From Setophaga petechia (Eukaryota > Chordata > Aves > Passeriformes > Parulidae): a stretch of 64,000 bases of DNA. The notes below the pieces were generated by a model that saw only the letters and a list, made by a program, of their open reading frames with translations, was not told the DNA's origin and did not search any database. Numbering within the stretch: position 1 is the first letter of the stretch; every line of letters begins with the position of its first letter. The stretch lies in the NCBI GenBank assembly GCA_024362935.1, contig JANCRA010000009.1:16127572-16191571 (forward strand), written 5' to 3'. Below are positions 1 through 12,964 of this stretch, in pieces. The position numbers were made by a program, and so were the translations under genes.

Positions 1-87
1 AAATATTTTTCCTTTAAATACTAAGCAGAGAAAAGAGGAATAAGCATTAAGTATTACACCCTTTGTCAGAGCTGAGAGTTACATACA

Positions 88-132
88 AAGGGCCTGAGTC
101 AGCAAAACACATAAGCACATGCTTAGTTCTAT
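88..132. repeat. Probable ancient amniote repeat fragment
   Basis: GGGCCTGAGTCAGCAAAAC followed by ACATAAGCACATGCTTAG resembles an old, dispersed amniote sequence that I remember in the form 'ggcctgattcagcaaagcac ... aagcacatgctta'. The name of the family is not known to me, and the identification rests on memory. Confidence 0.4.
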
Positions 133-249
133 TCAGTTCTTTGAATATTTTTATGTATTTTGGTGAATGTAAATAGCATTAAGTATATGCCTATCATCCT
201 CACTGGATGAAGGGTTTTTGACTTGTTTATACTTAGAAAGGGCTTGAGC

Positions 250-263
250 AAAAAAAAAAAAAA
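250..263 (+). repeat. A14 homopolymer
   Basis: Run of 14 A, then GAAAAG. No retroposed sequence is recognised on its 5' side. Confidence 0.95.
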
Positions 264-3200
264 GAAAAGAATTTGCCTGGGAGTAGCTCCTTCTAGTCCC
301 GCTATCCTAAACCTCTTAATTTGGAAGTTTTAGTCACCAAAGGCAACCTCTGCAGTCTATGCAAAGGAACTGATTTAGTAAAATTTCCCACAGGAAAAAG
401 AAAAGTCTTACATTATCCTATCCCAAAATATATGCTGGCAGAAAATTATATGGGAGGTGTTTAGGAGTAGAACACATCACAAAACTGTAACTCCTGATTC
501 TTTTGCCAGAGTGCCATTGTTTGGGTCAATATTTGCTGTACAAGTTAAGGCTGGCTGAGCATTAACATGAAATAAATGTGTCTTGTAGTGATATCTGCCA
601 ATATTTAACAGGGAGTTCACACAAACCTTTCTCCCTTGGCCTTTCATTAACTGTTTCAAGGACTTGTGTCCCTGGACACAGGAGACTCAGGGAAATGGAA
701 ATTTGGGCATCCCTTCTTCCCTTTCTTGCATCCAAAAAAGTAAACAACAAGCCAACACAAGGCAGATACATTATCCTCTTGTTTCAGAGTACACTGAAAG
801 CTTTGAGGAAGTTTGCTGGTGCAACAAAGCCCACCTGTACTTAGAGGACAAGGACAGACTTAGTATTTCTAGATATAGCTGGAATAATTCAGCCATTTTA
901 TAAGTTTTTTAAATAATCTCTAAACTTAAAGCATCTTTATGGAGGCAATGAAATATCATTGGAGCAGTATGAACCTTGAGTAGCAAGAAAATCACTCCAA
1001 AATTCCATCTGTCTATGTGGTGCTATTTCTAGCTGGACATTCAGAGAAACTCCATTCTGCTGTGGACAGATGCATTTTATTTTATGTGGTGTGTGGTACT
1101 GGTGGCTGGGAGAACCAGGTCATCCACAGCCACTGCAAGGCCAATGTGTCTGCCTTCACCTTTCAATTCATAGATCCTTGCAGGACCTTCATCTACTTTC
1201 TTTCTCAGATTTCCAGTTGTTGAACAGTAAATTATGTCACCAGAAATTAATATTAGTTACCCCTTGTACAAAAAAGGGAAATCATCATTTATATCCTTTA
1301 CATTATTACTTGTGTTTATCCAAAGAAATTTAGAAACTGGATTTTCAATTTCTGTAAACAAGATGAATGAAGAAGTTGTTTTCTGGAGGTGAAGGTTTTC
1401 TGAGCTGTTTTCTGTTCCTTCAGGGCCCACCTGTTACTCCTGAGAGATGTCTAACAGTTCTCTATTAAACGATACTGTCATTCAAATTCAAATGTATATT
1501 TTCCACATCTTTTCAATGTCATAGTTTTCTACTAACTGATGAATGGGTTTTTCTATTTTATCATTGGTGGTTTTGGAAGTTACACAGGAATTATTTTCTT
1601 CTCTAAAAAAGTTGCCTTTCATGCAGAGAGATGAAATTCCACTGCAAGGATAATTGCTGTACTGTGAGTCAGGTATTGCGTAGTAAAATGACCATTTTTT
1701 AAATGACTTAATTCTGTAAATGAAGAGGAAATTATTCAAGAAATGTCCTTGAGAAAATGAATGTGTGCACATCCACAAGTCATTTGCACAAAAAGTACAT
1801 GGCAAAGTAAAAGTAAAAATTCAGTTTAACTTTTCCCTGTGTTACCACATGGTGGCCACATAACCCCAGCTATGTGGGCTACTGTTTCAAGAAAACTTAG
1901 AAACCCTTGATAGTAGCTTCTGTTTTCCATACACCTCACATGTGTAAGGACTTGATCCACTCTAAAGACTTCTATGCAAGTTCTACAAACTGCCTAGCAT
2001 TTCCTAAAAACTCAGGTAATATAATTCCGTCTACTATGTAGTCTGATTATTGGTAATTTAGACAGAAACTAGATTTGTACAAAATACCAGAATCACAATC
2101 ATAATTGAATGAGAATTGAAAAAAATCTTGTATAAATACCCAAACAAGTTCTTCAGAAAATTAGTGAATTTACAATAAATTATGATCTTTCAATATTACT
2201 TATATTTTACTTTTAACAATGGCATGTAACACAAAGGTCAAAAATGTATTAACAATGCATTCATTACATCAGTTCCTTTACTAAAATCGGTTTAATTTAA
2301 AACAAATGTCATATTTGATCTGTAGAAATATTTCTTCAGGAAACTAAGCTCAATTCTGATACAGAGTTTACAGTGGGCAAATTTTTCTATTTACCACAGT
2401 GTTCTCCTGGTTTAGTCTCCAGTATTACACCCAGTACCCCCACTGGCAGCTGGGAATTTGGGTTCTCTAAACACCTCCCACAAGAATAGGACCAAAAGGG
2501 TTTGATACACATCACCTGCTCCCCTGGGATGCCTGGGAAAAGCTTGAGAGCCTGACTTCAATCAGTTGTCAAAACACATGTCAAAATTCATAAAGGATTA
2601 CATGTGAAGGCCAAATACATAGAAAATAAGGGGAAGTCCACCTGTCAGATTTTGAACTGGGACCAATTTGAGATTATCTGTATTTCCCCCAGGAATCTTT
2701 TGACACACCAAACAGTGAATTAAACACACTGCCGTGGAACTTTGTAAGAATTGGGAGTATAATGCCCCATACATCCAGTATCTGCTGCAAGCAGGTTATG
2801 CTTCAAAGGAGGTCTCTAGCTGAGGGACAAGAACTTACTAGTAGTCATCCTTGCTGCATTATGAAAGAAATCCTTTGGTCAAGAACCTGCCCCTGAGACT
2901 GAATGGACACTTGAAGTAACTGAACCCTATCTCTCATGAGGCATTGTTGCAACATCTGCAAAACAGCATTTAATATTTTTTGTACAAAACCCAAAACCTT
3001 TTCAGGTTTAGTCCTTTTACTTTTTGGGTATAATCAAGTATTGAAACTTTCAATGGAGAGCAAATACTTCTCTCAGAGTTCCTTTTTTCATTGGAAATGA
3101 ATTAGAAGTGATGAGTTAGTCACAAAGTCTGAGGAGCCATCTGACATAAAATTGGAGAAATTTCTGCCTTAAAAGAAACTTAATTTAAACTTATTAGAAC

Positions 3201-4363
3201 CCTTTAGGCTTCAATACTGTATCATAAAAACATCAGTAGGAAGAGCTTTCAGAAGGGCTATCCAGGTTTGTCTTAACTTGGGCAACCTGTTAGAGATGAT
3301 CCTGCTTTAACAGATGCCTCTTCCAAATTCCCAAAGCAAACCATAGCCAAAGCAATGTCTACCCTGAACTCCATAGTTTGCAGAATCATAGAATCATCAT
3401 GATTGGAAAAGACCTCCAAGGTCATCCATTCCAACCTTTGACCGCCCACTACCTCAACAACATGACCATGGCACTGAGAAACATGTCCAGTCATTTCTTT
3501 AATAGTTCCAAGGATGGTGATTCTATCATATTCCTGGGAAGTTAGTTCTAATACTTAACCACTTTTTCAGTGAAAACAATTTTTGTGATGTCCAGGCTGA
3601 ACCTCCACTGGCACAACTTGAACCTATGTCCTGTAGCCCTGTTGTTGGTTGTCTGGGAGAAGAGGCTGACCCCACCTGGCTGCACCCTCCCGTCAGGCAG
3701 TTGCAGAGAGTGATGAGGTGCCCCTGAGCCTCCTTTTCTCCAGGCTGAACTCCCCCAGCTCCCTCAGCTGCTCCTCACAGCACTTGTGCTCCAGACCCTT
3801 GCCCAGCTCCATTGCCCTTCCCTGGACACGCTCCAGCCCCTCAATGTCTCTCTTGCACTGAGGGGCCCAGAGCTGAGCACAGGATTGGAGCTGTGGCCTC
3901 AGCAGTGCTGGGTACAGGGGGGACGGTCACTGTCCTGCTCCTGCTGGCCACACCTGGCTGATCCAGGCCAGGATGCCATCGGCCTTCTGGGCCATCTGGG
4001 CACACTCTGGATCATGTTCAGCTGCTGCTGACCAGCACCCACAGGTCCTTTTCCACCAGGCAGCTTCCCAGGCACTGCCCCCAGCCTGCAGCACTGCCCA
4101 GGGTTGTTGTGACCCCAGTGCAGGACCTGGCACTTGGCCTGGCTGAACCTCATACAATTGGCCCTGGTCCTGTGATCCAGCCTGTCCAGATCCCTCTGCA
4201 GAGGCTTTCTTCCCTCCAGCTGATCAAGATTCCTGCCCAGCTTGGTGTTGTCTGCACAATGACTGAGAGTGCACTTAATCCCTTGGTCCAGATCATCAAC
4301 AAAGGTGTTAAGGAGGACTGGCCCAAGTACTGATCCTTGAGATACATCCCTTGTGACCAGCTC

Positions 4364-4685
4364 TCAGGTGGAAGTAACTCCATTCCCCATCACTCTCTGG
4401 GCCCAGCCATGCAGATGTTTATAAACCAGAAAAGAGCTGTAAAGTGCCAGGTTCTCTAGGAAAATGCTGTGGGAGACAGTACTGAAGGCTTGACTAAAGT
4501 CCAGAGAGACTACCTCCACAGCCTTTCCCTCATCCACTAGGCGCATTACCTGGTGAAAAAAGGAGACCAGATGGTGAAGCAGGACCCGCCTTTCACAAAC
4601 TTGCTGCCTGGGCCTGATGTCCTGGTTGTCCTGTAGGTACTGCATGATCTGCTCCATAATATTCCCTGGGAATATTCCCTGGGAC
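4364..4685 (-). pseudogene. CR1 ORF2 reverse-transcriptase fragment
   Basis: This open stretch of the CR1 element shows the palm-domain block LDFSQAFSTVSHSI, where the family usually has LDFSKAFDTVSH. The catalytic-motif-A aspartate (in LDFS) is kept, while the later Asp in AFDTV is changed to Ser. The frame continues through residues resembling the family's GRAQRV(V)NG segment (GWAQRVMGNG) and stops at 4364. Most of the finger domain and the motif carrying the two catalytic aspartates are absent from this frame. The frame extends upstream of the element to 4840, but that part does not resemble CR1. It is a retrotransposon relic with no expected product. Confidence 0.85.
4658..4683. repeat. 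13-bp perfect tandem duplication at the CR1 5' edge
   Basis: AATATTCCCTGGG occurs twice in direct succession. The first copy belongs to the CR1 coding sequence (the codons before IMEQI). The second lies where similarity to CR1 runs out. It may be a 5'-junction feature of the insertion or a later slippage duplication. Confidence 0.9.
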
Positions 4686-6511
4686 AGTGAGAAAGCTAAG
4701 GGAGCACGATGCAGATTTGACACACTGAGTCTTGTCAAAAGCAATGTTATTTCATAGCAACATCTCATCCCCACTGACCCATGACTTATTGCACGGTACC
4801 TATGCCCAAGTCTACTGACAGGGCCCTTTCCCACTGCCATTTTGTGCTACAGTCCTTCCAAGGGGATTGCAGCTTTTGCAGAAAAATACAAATACACTGT
4901 AAACACTGACACAGTAGTCTCCTTCCTCACCGAAAAGAGGGCAAATTCTCATCTAGGTTAAAGTAGAATGTAGGGTCAGCTCAGGTCCCAAGGTGGGTGA
5001 GCTAGCCCAAAATTCAAGTGCCTAGAGAATCAGCTGGTAAGGACACACTAAATTCTGTGAATATGTTTTTCTGTGTAGAAGTATAGACTAAAGCACCATG
5101 TTTAAAAACATGTTGGTAGCTCCCCAGGGAAAAGAGATCATGAACAGAACAAATTTTCTGCTGAATGTAGTTATTCAGCCATGGAAGTGAGGACAGGGAA
5201 CTTTCAGCCAGAATGGGCACACTGTGGAAGATTTCTGCCATGTCACAGAGCCAAATCCATAATGCCAGAAAAACATCGCTGAGGATCTATCATCCCACAG
5301 CTTCCCACACCTTTTCCCCAGGATTTTTGCACCAGGTTATAAAGTCATGGGATTTAGAGCAATGAGAAATTCAAGTCCTTTCTGAAATGCCTTCATAATA
5401 ATGAGCATTGTCTCAGTAAACTGCAATCACATCTTGCATATTTCCAAGAAAATGCCTTCATTGAGAAGAGATGCATTTCAGGGAAATACCACTCTTGTTT
5501 CAGGTTGCCCCTTTGTGTGTTCTGTAAATCTTCAAAGTGGTTGTGACTATAATTCATCTGGGCCGTGGGCAGAAGGAGACATTTCTCCCAAGAGGGGCAC
5601 AGACTACATGTGTGTGTGGTCCAAGGGAAAGCAGCTTTAATCACGCGCTGAGAGTAATAGGCATTGTACTGTGACTAAATTTACTGTGCTTTCTGGCAGG
5701 CTCTTTCTGAAGGGAGAAGTGGTGCATTTCAAGCTCTAATCTTTGTTTTTTTCTGTAGATTTTCACTCTTTCTATACTAAATTGATACTAAGGGCCTGAT
5801 CTTCACAAAATAGGGCCCAAAGTCAGCATCTACTTTGCAAACTCAAGTAACTAGCACATGTGTGTCTCAGTGCAGAGCAGAAGTGACTCACAAAGAGCTC
5901 TGGACACGTGGCTCTGCAAAGTCCCTTTTTGCTTTCATGTGTGCTAAAGATTTTACACAACTGTAGTTACATTTCTGAGAATAAGATGCTGGCTGTTAGT
6001 TCAGAGATACATTTTATGCTCATCTCATTGCCAAAGGCAACTGAAGTATTGAAATACAAGCACGGTGCCAACTGTGCGGTTAAATTGAAGTCACCAGCTC
6101 AGCTTTTCTGCAGATTTAATTGGCAAGACTGCAGTCTTTCCAGATCTTTTCGGATTTGGTCATCTTCTTTGTACAAAATTAAGAGAATTAAGGCCAAATC
6201 CAAGCATAAAATAATACCATAAGACCCTAATTGTCCCGATGAAATGGACAAGCATGACATGTTTTCCTTCAGTTTGATTTACACCATCAGCTTTTGGAAG
6301 CACAGTCATTGTTTAGCCAAACCTGCCAAATGTTTTCTATTTAATTACACAATGCAACCACAGAGTCTCCTAGGAAAAGATCTACTGTTTATTTATTTAC
6401 TTAAGTTGATGAGATACTACCAAATGACCAGACATAATTCTCAGGAAAAAGAAATACTGAGGAAGCAGTATTTATGAACAAGTAAGAAAAAAGCAGTCGT
6501 ATGGGTTGTGA

Positions 6512-6524
6512 TTTTTTTTTTTTT
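6512..6524 (+). repeat. T13 homopolymer
   Basis: Run of 13 T followed by AATTTG. Stand-alone, with no element next to it. Confidence 0.95.
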
Positions 6525-8101
6525 AATTTGAGAACAAGAAAGAAGGAAGGACAGAAAAGAGGACTGAAACTTTGTATTTTATGCACCATAAGTACAAATA
6601 TCTATGGATGAATGGGGTTGAACAGTTCGTCATTTTATGTTTCAGACAGCAAGCAAGGGGTGTGTAACATACTTCCTTAGTCTTTCTACTCTCTATCTGT
6701 CCTGCCCTGCTCACTGTCTGTCACAGCCAGTCCATCCTGTCAGGCTGGAGTTTGGTTTTATTTAGTTCTGAAGAGAAGGTGTCTCACTGTCACAAGATGT
6801 AACTAAAGTGATTAGTTCAGATTCTTTCAAAGGGAGATTGTACTTTTACGAATAAAAATATCATCTGAAATTGCATTACCTTGAGTCATAAGTAAATCCT
6901 TTAGGGCATAAACTGATCACCAACAGGCTTGACAAAGGAATGTCTTCAGGCAGTGTATTATTGCTAGTGATGAGTGATAAGTTATGTTATTTCTATACAG
7001 AAGTACTGACTTGCAGTCAAAATGGCCTTTTAATTTATTAGAACACGACAAGGAAGAAAAAAAACTATAATGTCTTTCCAAGAAAGACAGGCTCTTGTAC
7101 ACAATGCAACCACTCAGTGTTAACAAGGCAGTGGGCACAGTGCTGGAGTCACTTTTTAGACAGCAGACAGTTTTCAGATTTAAAGGAGCATTATAAAGTA
7201 ATCTTAAATTTATCACTAGAGAAAGAAAACCTGCTGATCAGAAAAATTAACTCTTTCCTCCTTCAAAAATGTTCCTGTCAAAATTTCTGGCTCATACCCT
7301 CTAAAGGTTTGCAATGCATCTCCTCTTGCTTTCCATCGTTTTTCTGGTGAGAGAGGCAGCTTGACCCTATTAATCCCTTCTCTCATGCTTTGTTTTAAAC
7401 AGACCTTGAGAACTTCAGGATGAGCAGTTCCACTCCTCACGATCACATTGCCTCTTGTCAAACAAAACATCTTCTCAGCGGTCTGAGGGTGCTTGTCTCC
7501 CCTTGAAATTCCTAGCAAGAGAAGAATAGACTCACCCACTGTCAACCAGAGGCTTCTCAATGCCCATAACTTCTCTGTGACAGCTGGGTAACAAAAGAAA
7601 GCCAGTATTTTCAATGCAAAAATGGTGGGCCTCCATACAGCATGGCTACTACCCTAGAGGGTGGGCTGCTGCACATCTCCAGGGAGAGGGTAGCCAGGCT
7701 TCAGTGTCTGAACTGATGCATTAGTGGAGGTGGGGGTGGTGTAGAGGGGCCTTGTGCCCTCAGCCCCCAGGAGCTCTCCTCACCTGTAATGGTGACAATA
7801 CACAGAGGTGTGTCCTCCAACAGCAAAAAAAGGGATAAAAAAATTAGGGGGTGGGAGAGAAATTTATGAGGGGATCCCAAGATAGCACCATGTGTGGGGT
7901 AAACTCAGAGCATGGAGGGAGAGCTCACCAGACCCCCTAAATACAGACTCATGCGTTCAAACCTCCCTAATTTTTCTCCTTCATGTGCAATTTCCTGAAA
8001 AAGGGTGTATCATCCTAAGTGTTTTTAAATAGTTTATACATCCCTCATCGTTATTTTAATTTTAAAATGTTCTGGAGAGCTAATTATTTTTAATGTGGCT
8101 T

Positions 8102-8116
8102 AAAAAAAAAAAAAAA
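8102..8116 (+). repeat. A15 homopolymer
   Basis: Longest pure A run that I counted, followed by GGTGTGG. No poly(A) signal or gene-like sequence precedes it. Confidence 0.95.
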
Positions 8117-8644
8117 GGTGTGGTGGAATAATATTTTTAACTCTAGCAATTGAAATTCAGAACTCTTATAAAATTACCAACAGTCTTTCAAATTGCAGTT
8201 CAGAAAGTTATTTGCTTTTATGACACTCACTCCCTTCTTTATATAATATTTAACCCATGGTGCTGTAAAGGTTATAGGAGCTGCATACTTTGGAAGGTTT
8301 ACTCCTCATCCTGCTGTTATGACACACAAATAAGTGACCGAGTAAGTAAGCAAAGCTAAATTAATGAGGCCGGAGAAACACAAGCCAAAGTGAAGTATAG
8401 CTTATTCTTAATCCTGACTCTTTTGGGGCACTTCTTTGTGAGAATACTGAAGTAGCTGAAGATCCCTTCAAAGAAAAGCTAGTTACAGAAAACTTATCCC
8501 CGGTGCTCATGTGATCAGGTAATGTACTTGATTCACACAAACAGGTAATCCACAGGCCCACACTCTAGACAGTTAAGTGGCTTTAACATAAACTCCTAAT
8601 GCAGAGGGCTGGAAAGCAGATAAAAGCTTCATTTGTCTTCTGAA

Positions 8645-8870
8645 CCCTCGACGAAAATCTGCCCATTATACAGTGCAGACCTGTGTGAAGGCTCCTGGTG
8701 CCTTTTTGATGTGGGAGACGGTGTGCTTTCGGCAGGGAGTCAATGACTGGCACGCCGCTGCCTCGCCTCGCCCACTCCCCATGGCAGACCAGACCCTGGG
8801 CAGGGGCTTTGCTCCGTCGCCTGGCGGCAGCCAGCCCAAAGCCATCTCCATGGGGGGACACGTCCCTTGG
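8645..8870. promoter_or_regulatory. Small CpG-enriched patch
   Basis: About 12 CpGs fall in some 225 bases, including CCTCGCCTCGCC and TCCGTCGCCTGGCGGC near 8761-8827. This is weaker than the segment at 22.6 kb. A plus frame (8673-8936) and two minus frames overlap it, none recognisable. It could be a weak regulatory element, a GC-rich repeat remnant or a chance fluctuation. Confidence 0.25.
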
Positions 8871-11221
8871 TTCACAGATAGGGAGGGCAACAAAGGTTTG
8901 CTTATGGCTCCTGTGAAAAATAGTTTTTTTGTGTAAGGATATTTATCATCCGCTCATGTCATCGTTCCTGGGTTTCTGGTGACAGTTGTGGCATGGACAG
9001 CGTACAGAGTCTTTTATCTGTGAAAGTTAACATTTCTTTGAAGACTAAGCATGAAATATATTACAACAAGTTTACTGATAGAGGAGCTGGAATGACTTCA
9101 TAAGAGTAGAGGATCACAGTAACAGACACATAACTGTTTGCAACCTCTGTTTAGAAAATAAAGCAATGTTCAAAGCACAAAACTAAACAAATTTTGCATT
9201 TTTTTCTGAGGTCTGAAGCTGGGACCCAATCCACCCCTCAGAAAAGCCAGCAGGAGCCTTCCCATTGACTTCAATAAGCTTTTCATCCAGTCTCCTCTTG
9301 GTCTTAAGTTATTTGTGATTAAAATTCTTTCCTTCCTTACTGATAATGCAGCCAGGTTTGAGTGAAGCTGGCATGCATACGTGCTGTTATAACCTGAGAC
9401 ATGAGCTTCTAAAGGGCATGCAGGTACCCAGAGCCACTTTCCTGGGAACAGGGACCACTGTTTTTTCCCCAGATGGTTTTGTTGTTGTGGGATACTGGCA
9501 GGCCCTGCATCTGCCCTGCCTTCCTGGAACTTCACATTCTCTCATGGTTTAGGAGAAATTTTATTACAAGTCTTGATTTTTTTTCCAAGTCTTGTTGATA
9601 CTTGCTATTTTCTTTGAATGCCAGTTGTTCTGGGAATAACTAAACTATCAGGTTGGAACACCCTAAACACCAGTCTCAAACTGAATGGTTTTGTTGTATC
9701 TTTTAAGTACTGGACCATAAACCAAATTGTGAGTAACAAATGCCCATGACATCTAGCCAGCCCAAATCTGGCAATGTGATTTTAATCTCTAAATATTAGC
9801 GTTTAAAAATGTGTTTCCTTTCTACTAGGAGTACTTGTTAAAGTTTGGGGCAATTTGTGCTGTTACTGGTGCCATTAAAATATTGGAAGTATGTTTCTGA
9901 ATGAAATTAAATCATTACTTTGCAATTTCTAGCTGCTGGAAGCAAAAACCCACATGGGCTGCATGCCACTGAGATATGCTACACCAGTTCTGCAGTCTTC
10001 AAACCCCCCATAGTTTTTCATGTTTGCTGGTATGGGCAGCCCACCCAGCATAAAAAGGCATGCAAACGATTTTAGCAGACAAGTATTGTGTTGACTAAGG
10101 TTTCCAGTGCTAAACTATCCAGAAAGATTTAGACGAATTTTTTCCCTATGGTAAAATGCATATGTGAGTTTAAAGAGGAAGAAAAATGAAATGTGTTATT
10201 TATAACTTGAAATATCCATAATATTACACACATGTGTATTTCACTTAATCCCTGTTTTGATAAATTCCCACTCTGCTAAACACCTAATGTACAACAGGAT
10301 GTGGTTCCCACTTAAATTAGCAGATGCTATAGTTTCTGATTGCTAATGATGGACCTGTTTGCCAATAAAAACAATTGATGGATCAGCATGTGTGAGCTAC
10401 TGAACCTCAGCAAAAGCCCAAACTAATAAGAGAGAGACAGAAAAATGCTTCAGGTCACTGTCAGCAGATGGGAAATGGCCAGATGTCTGTCTGGGGCAGG
10501 GAAAGTGCAGCATGTGTTTAAGTATATATCTGTGTTTTCATATGGCAGCGACCACTGGGAAGTTTAAATACTTGGACTAACCAAAGCAGTGGTTTTGAAG
10601 TTTACTTTTGCATTTGGGGGACAAAAATAAACCAAAAGGATAGATAAATCTCTGCATCTGAAAATTCAGCTATCAGATACAGTCGATACAGGAACAGAAA
10701 TGCATATTACATGCAATTTAGAACTCAAGAAATAAACTCTAGATTTTGCAAGCAGACAAAAGCTACATTAAGTGATTTTGGCAACATAAGATGCCATCTG
10801 TGAGCAGCAGAAAATGAAATTGCATTTTAACTTTCCCTTATAATTCTATTAAGCAGAATATGTTATAAAATGTAACATATCTTAACAACATTTTTTGCAA
10901 AACTTTGTGACACACAAACAAATGGAGAATACTAGCTAAAAATGATTGAATTGTGTAATTGCTAGAAAAGAACCACGTGATATGTTTACATATTAAAAGC
11001 TAAGCTAGCTAATTTCCTAAGCATGCAGGCAGTAAAAGTATTATTGGAAATGTCACAATTTTTTCAATCACAAGCTACTGCAAGATTTTACAGATCGTAT
11101 ATCTCTGAGTAAAATAAATAAACCCTCCTTATTTTTCACTGAAGAGACATTCAATTCTGCCCAGATTAGGCAACCTGGTAATACTGTCTCTGAGAGAATT
11201 ATTCATCAGCTAAAAGATATG

Positions 11222-11254
11222 CAGGTGCTTAAGTGTCTGACTGGACTGGGGCCT
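11222..11254. repeat. Probable ancient amniote repeat fragment
   Basis: CAGGTGCTTAAGTGTCTGA followed by CTGGACTGGGGCC reads as the reverse orientation of the motif seen at position 88. It is short and decayed. Confidence 0.35.
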
Positions 11255-11427
11255 ATAAGGCAAAATTAATTATAAATAGAAATGCAATGTACTCGTGGAT
11301 TGAAGAAGCAATTTGAACATTTCATTTAACTACTATATAAATGGAATTTTCCTGTGTATAGTTCAGAGCAAGAATATTTTTCCACAGGGAAAAATCCAGA
11401 CCTCACCAGAATCAATGACCAGCTTTC

Positions 11428-11462
11428 CACTCACTTTGGTGGGTTCTGGATCAGGCCCCAGC
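11428..11462. repeat. Probable ancient repeat fragment
   Basis: CACTCACTTTGGTGGGTTCT then GGATCAGGCCCC resembles the 'ttgacttcagtggg ... ggatcaggcccc' ending common in old amniote repeats. Short, identified from memory. Confidence 0.3.
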
Positions 11463-12964
11463 TGCGAGCTGGGTACGTCTGCCTGGCAGTGCCAGCCCTG
11501 TTCTTGGCCCTAGGCCGGGCATTCTCAGCTGAAGGGCTGTGTTGAAGGACCTACAGTGCTCAAAAATGGAAGTTGCCATGAAAAAAATAGCTGTGTTTTT
11601 GATGTCAGCATCAAGCAGAAAATACAGGAGTCTTTCTTTTGATGAGCTCCTCTAACTCCCTAGGACATTTGGATGCATAAAAGTGCATAAAAGCCACAGC
11701 AAGAGCAAGATGCAGCAGGGGCCATTTTTTCCAAAACCTTGGTTTCTGCTGTTGTACCCAGAAAATAGGCTCTAATATATCTATATAACAGTGGCAGGAA
11801 ACTGCCAATAGGAAGTAGTGACAGTGCTGGAAGGCAAGGAGAAGGAGGAAAACAGGAGATACTTGGCTGCAAATGTATGCCTTGGATGGTACAAACAAGA
11901 CTGGATGCAGTATGATATGGATACACCCTCACTGTGAAGAATGTTGTCAAACACCCTTTTCCGGGTGTTTTCTCCTGCCTACACACCCTTTTACCCAGGT
12001 AATATCCTTCTTATTCAGAATCTACAGCTAAGACAGCTGTAGGACAGGAGCCTGTATACTGACTTTCAAAAATTTTCCAAAAAACCCACCCCATGAATCC
12101 TGTGGTGTGTGTGTTTTGTGTCATGCACGATATTCCATCTAAAACGTATGCCACTCACTCATTAAAACGTCGGAAAGAAAGGTAGAGGTTATTCAAGCAC
12201 AAGAGAGCTCCTGTTCAATGGTTTGACTGAACAACAATAGAAATCTGCACCTGCACAAGTTTCTGCCAAAACTGATCTCACACAACTGTTGATCTTGATT
12301 AAATTCATTAGGCTGGGAGAGATGGATTTCTATACATCTTATTGTGCGCGTTTTATGGGTTATGCTCCTGGGTGGAATATAAGGTGGTTTTTGTTCAGGA
12401 GACAGTAGGAAAATCATGCTGAGACCCAGGCCTGCTTTAGAATTCAACATATTCAGCAAAAACTTTGGCCAGGACTTATTTTGGACTTCAGTAAAACTCT
12501 ATTATAGGAGTTTCCGTAGGTTTAAAGGAACTGTCTGAGAGTTTGTATATATTACAAATCCTATTCTGTACAAATTTTGCCTGCAGTAGCAAAGCAGCAA
12601 CATTTTTCAACAATTCTGGCTTAGGTTATAAAGCTCTATCCTGGAGCGATGAAATTAGAAAAATATTTTACAAAACCAGAGCACAGGTCACATATTTGCA
12701 ATATCTTTCTTTAGCATTACCCGTCTTTGAAAGAAGTTTTATGTCGCAGCTGCACAGCACACATTGACTAGTTGCATCTAAAATATGGAAAATAAATCAC
12801 AGGTTTGTCTACACATTTGATAACGTAAGGAAAAACAGCAGGCTTTCCTTGCTGATATTTATTCCTCCCTTCTACCTATGTTGTGGAGATGTATCTTTGT
12901 ATATGTATATACAGACATACAGAAACATACAAATCTAATTTCTGCATTTTCACTTTCCTTTGAT

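Larger units (their letters stand above)
1..3381. other. Non-coding AT-rich DNA
   Basis: The longest frame is 105 codons (minus, 1488-1805) and matches nothing I know. Apart from the fragment at 88 and the A14 run, I see nothing. Confidence 0.75.
3382..4685 (-). mobile_element. CR1 LINE, 5'-truncated, with reverse-transcriptase remnant
   Basis: This is a decayed CR1 non-LTR retrotransposon in reverse orientation. Its 3' end lies at the low coordinate, where AGAATCATAGAATCAT is the complement of the CR1 3' octamer repeats, followed by the typical GGAAAAGACCTCCAAGGTCAT. Reading leftwards on the minus strand from about 4680, it encodes the C-terminal half of the ORF2 polymerase: an IMEQI motif near 4660, then VDEGKAVEVV and LDFSQAFSTVSHSI (4540-4450) from the reverse-transcriptase palm domain, then MRFSQAKCQVLHWG near 4150. 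These pieces lie in different frames with stops between them, so the copy is dead. The 5' part of ORF2, including the endonuclease, and all of ORF1 are missing, which is the usual 5' truncation. The 5' boundary is uncertain by about 20 bases and coincides with a 13-bp tandem duplication. Confidence 0.95.
4690..8640. other. Non-coding DNA between CR1 and the CpG patch
   Basis: Frames reach 132 codons (minus, 7216-7614) without recognisable domains. GGGCCTGATCTTCAC at 5793 may be another old repeat end. A G-rich stretch lies at 7726-7755 (GGAGGTGGGGGTGGTG). Nothing else is supported. Confidence 0.7.
8880..12960. other. Non-coding AT-rich DNA
   Basis: Contains the two ancient-repeat fragments near 11.2-11.5 kb and an 8-bp hairpin, AAACACCC-TTTTCC-GGGTGTTT, at 11949-11970. 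The 9170-9535 minus frame (121 codons) is unrecognised. No exon is supported. Confidence 0.7.

Noticed and set aside
11949..11970. 8-bp hairpin AAACACCC/GGGTGTTT as a terminator or regulatory RNA
   Set aside because: Arms of this length are common by chance and no transcript is evident.
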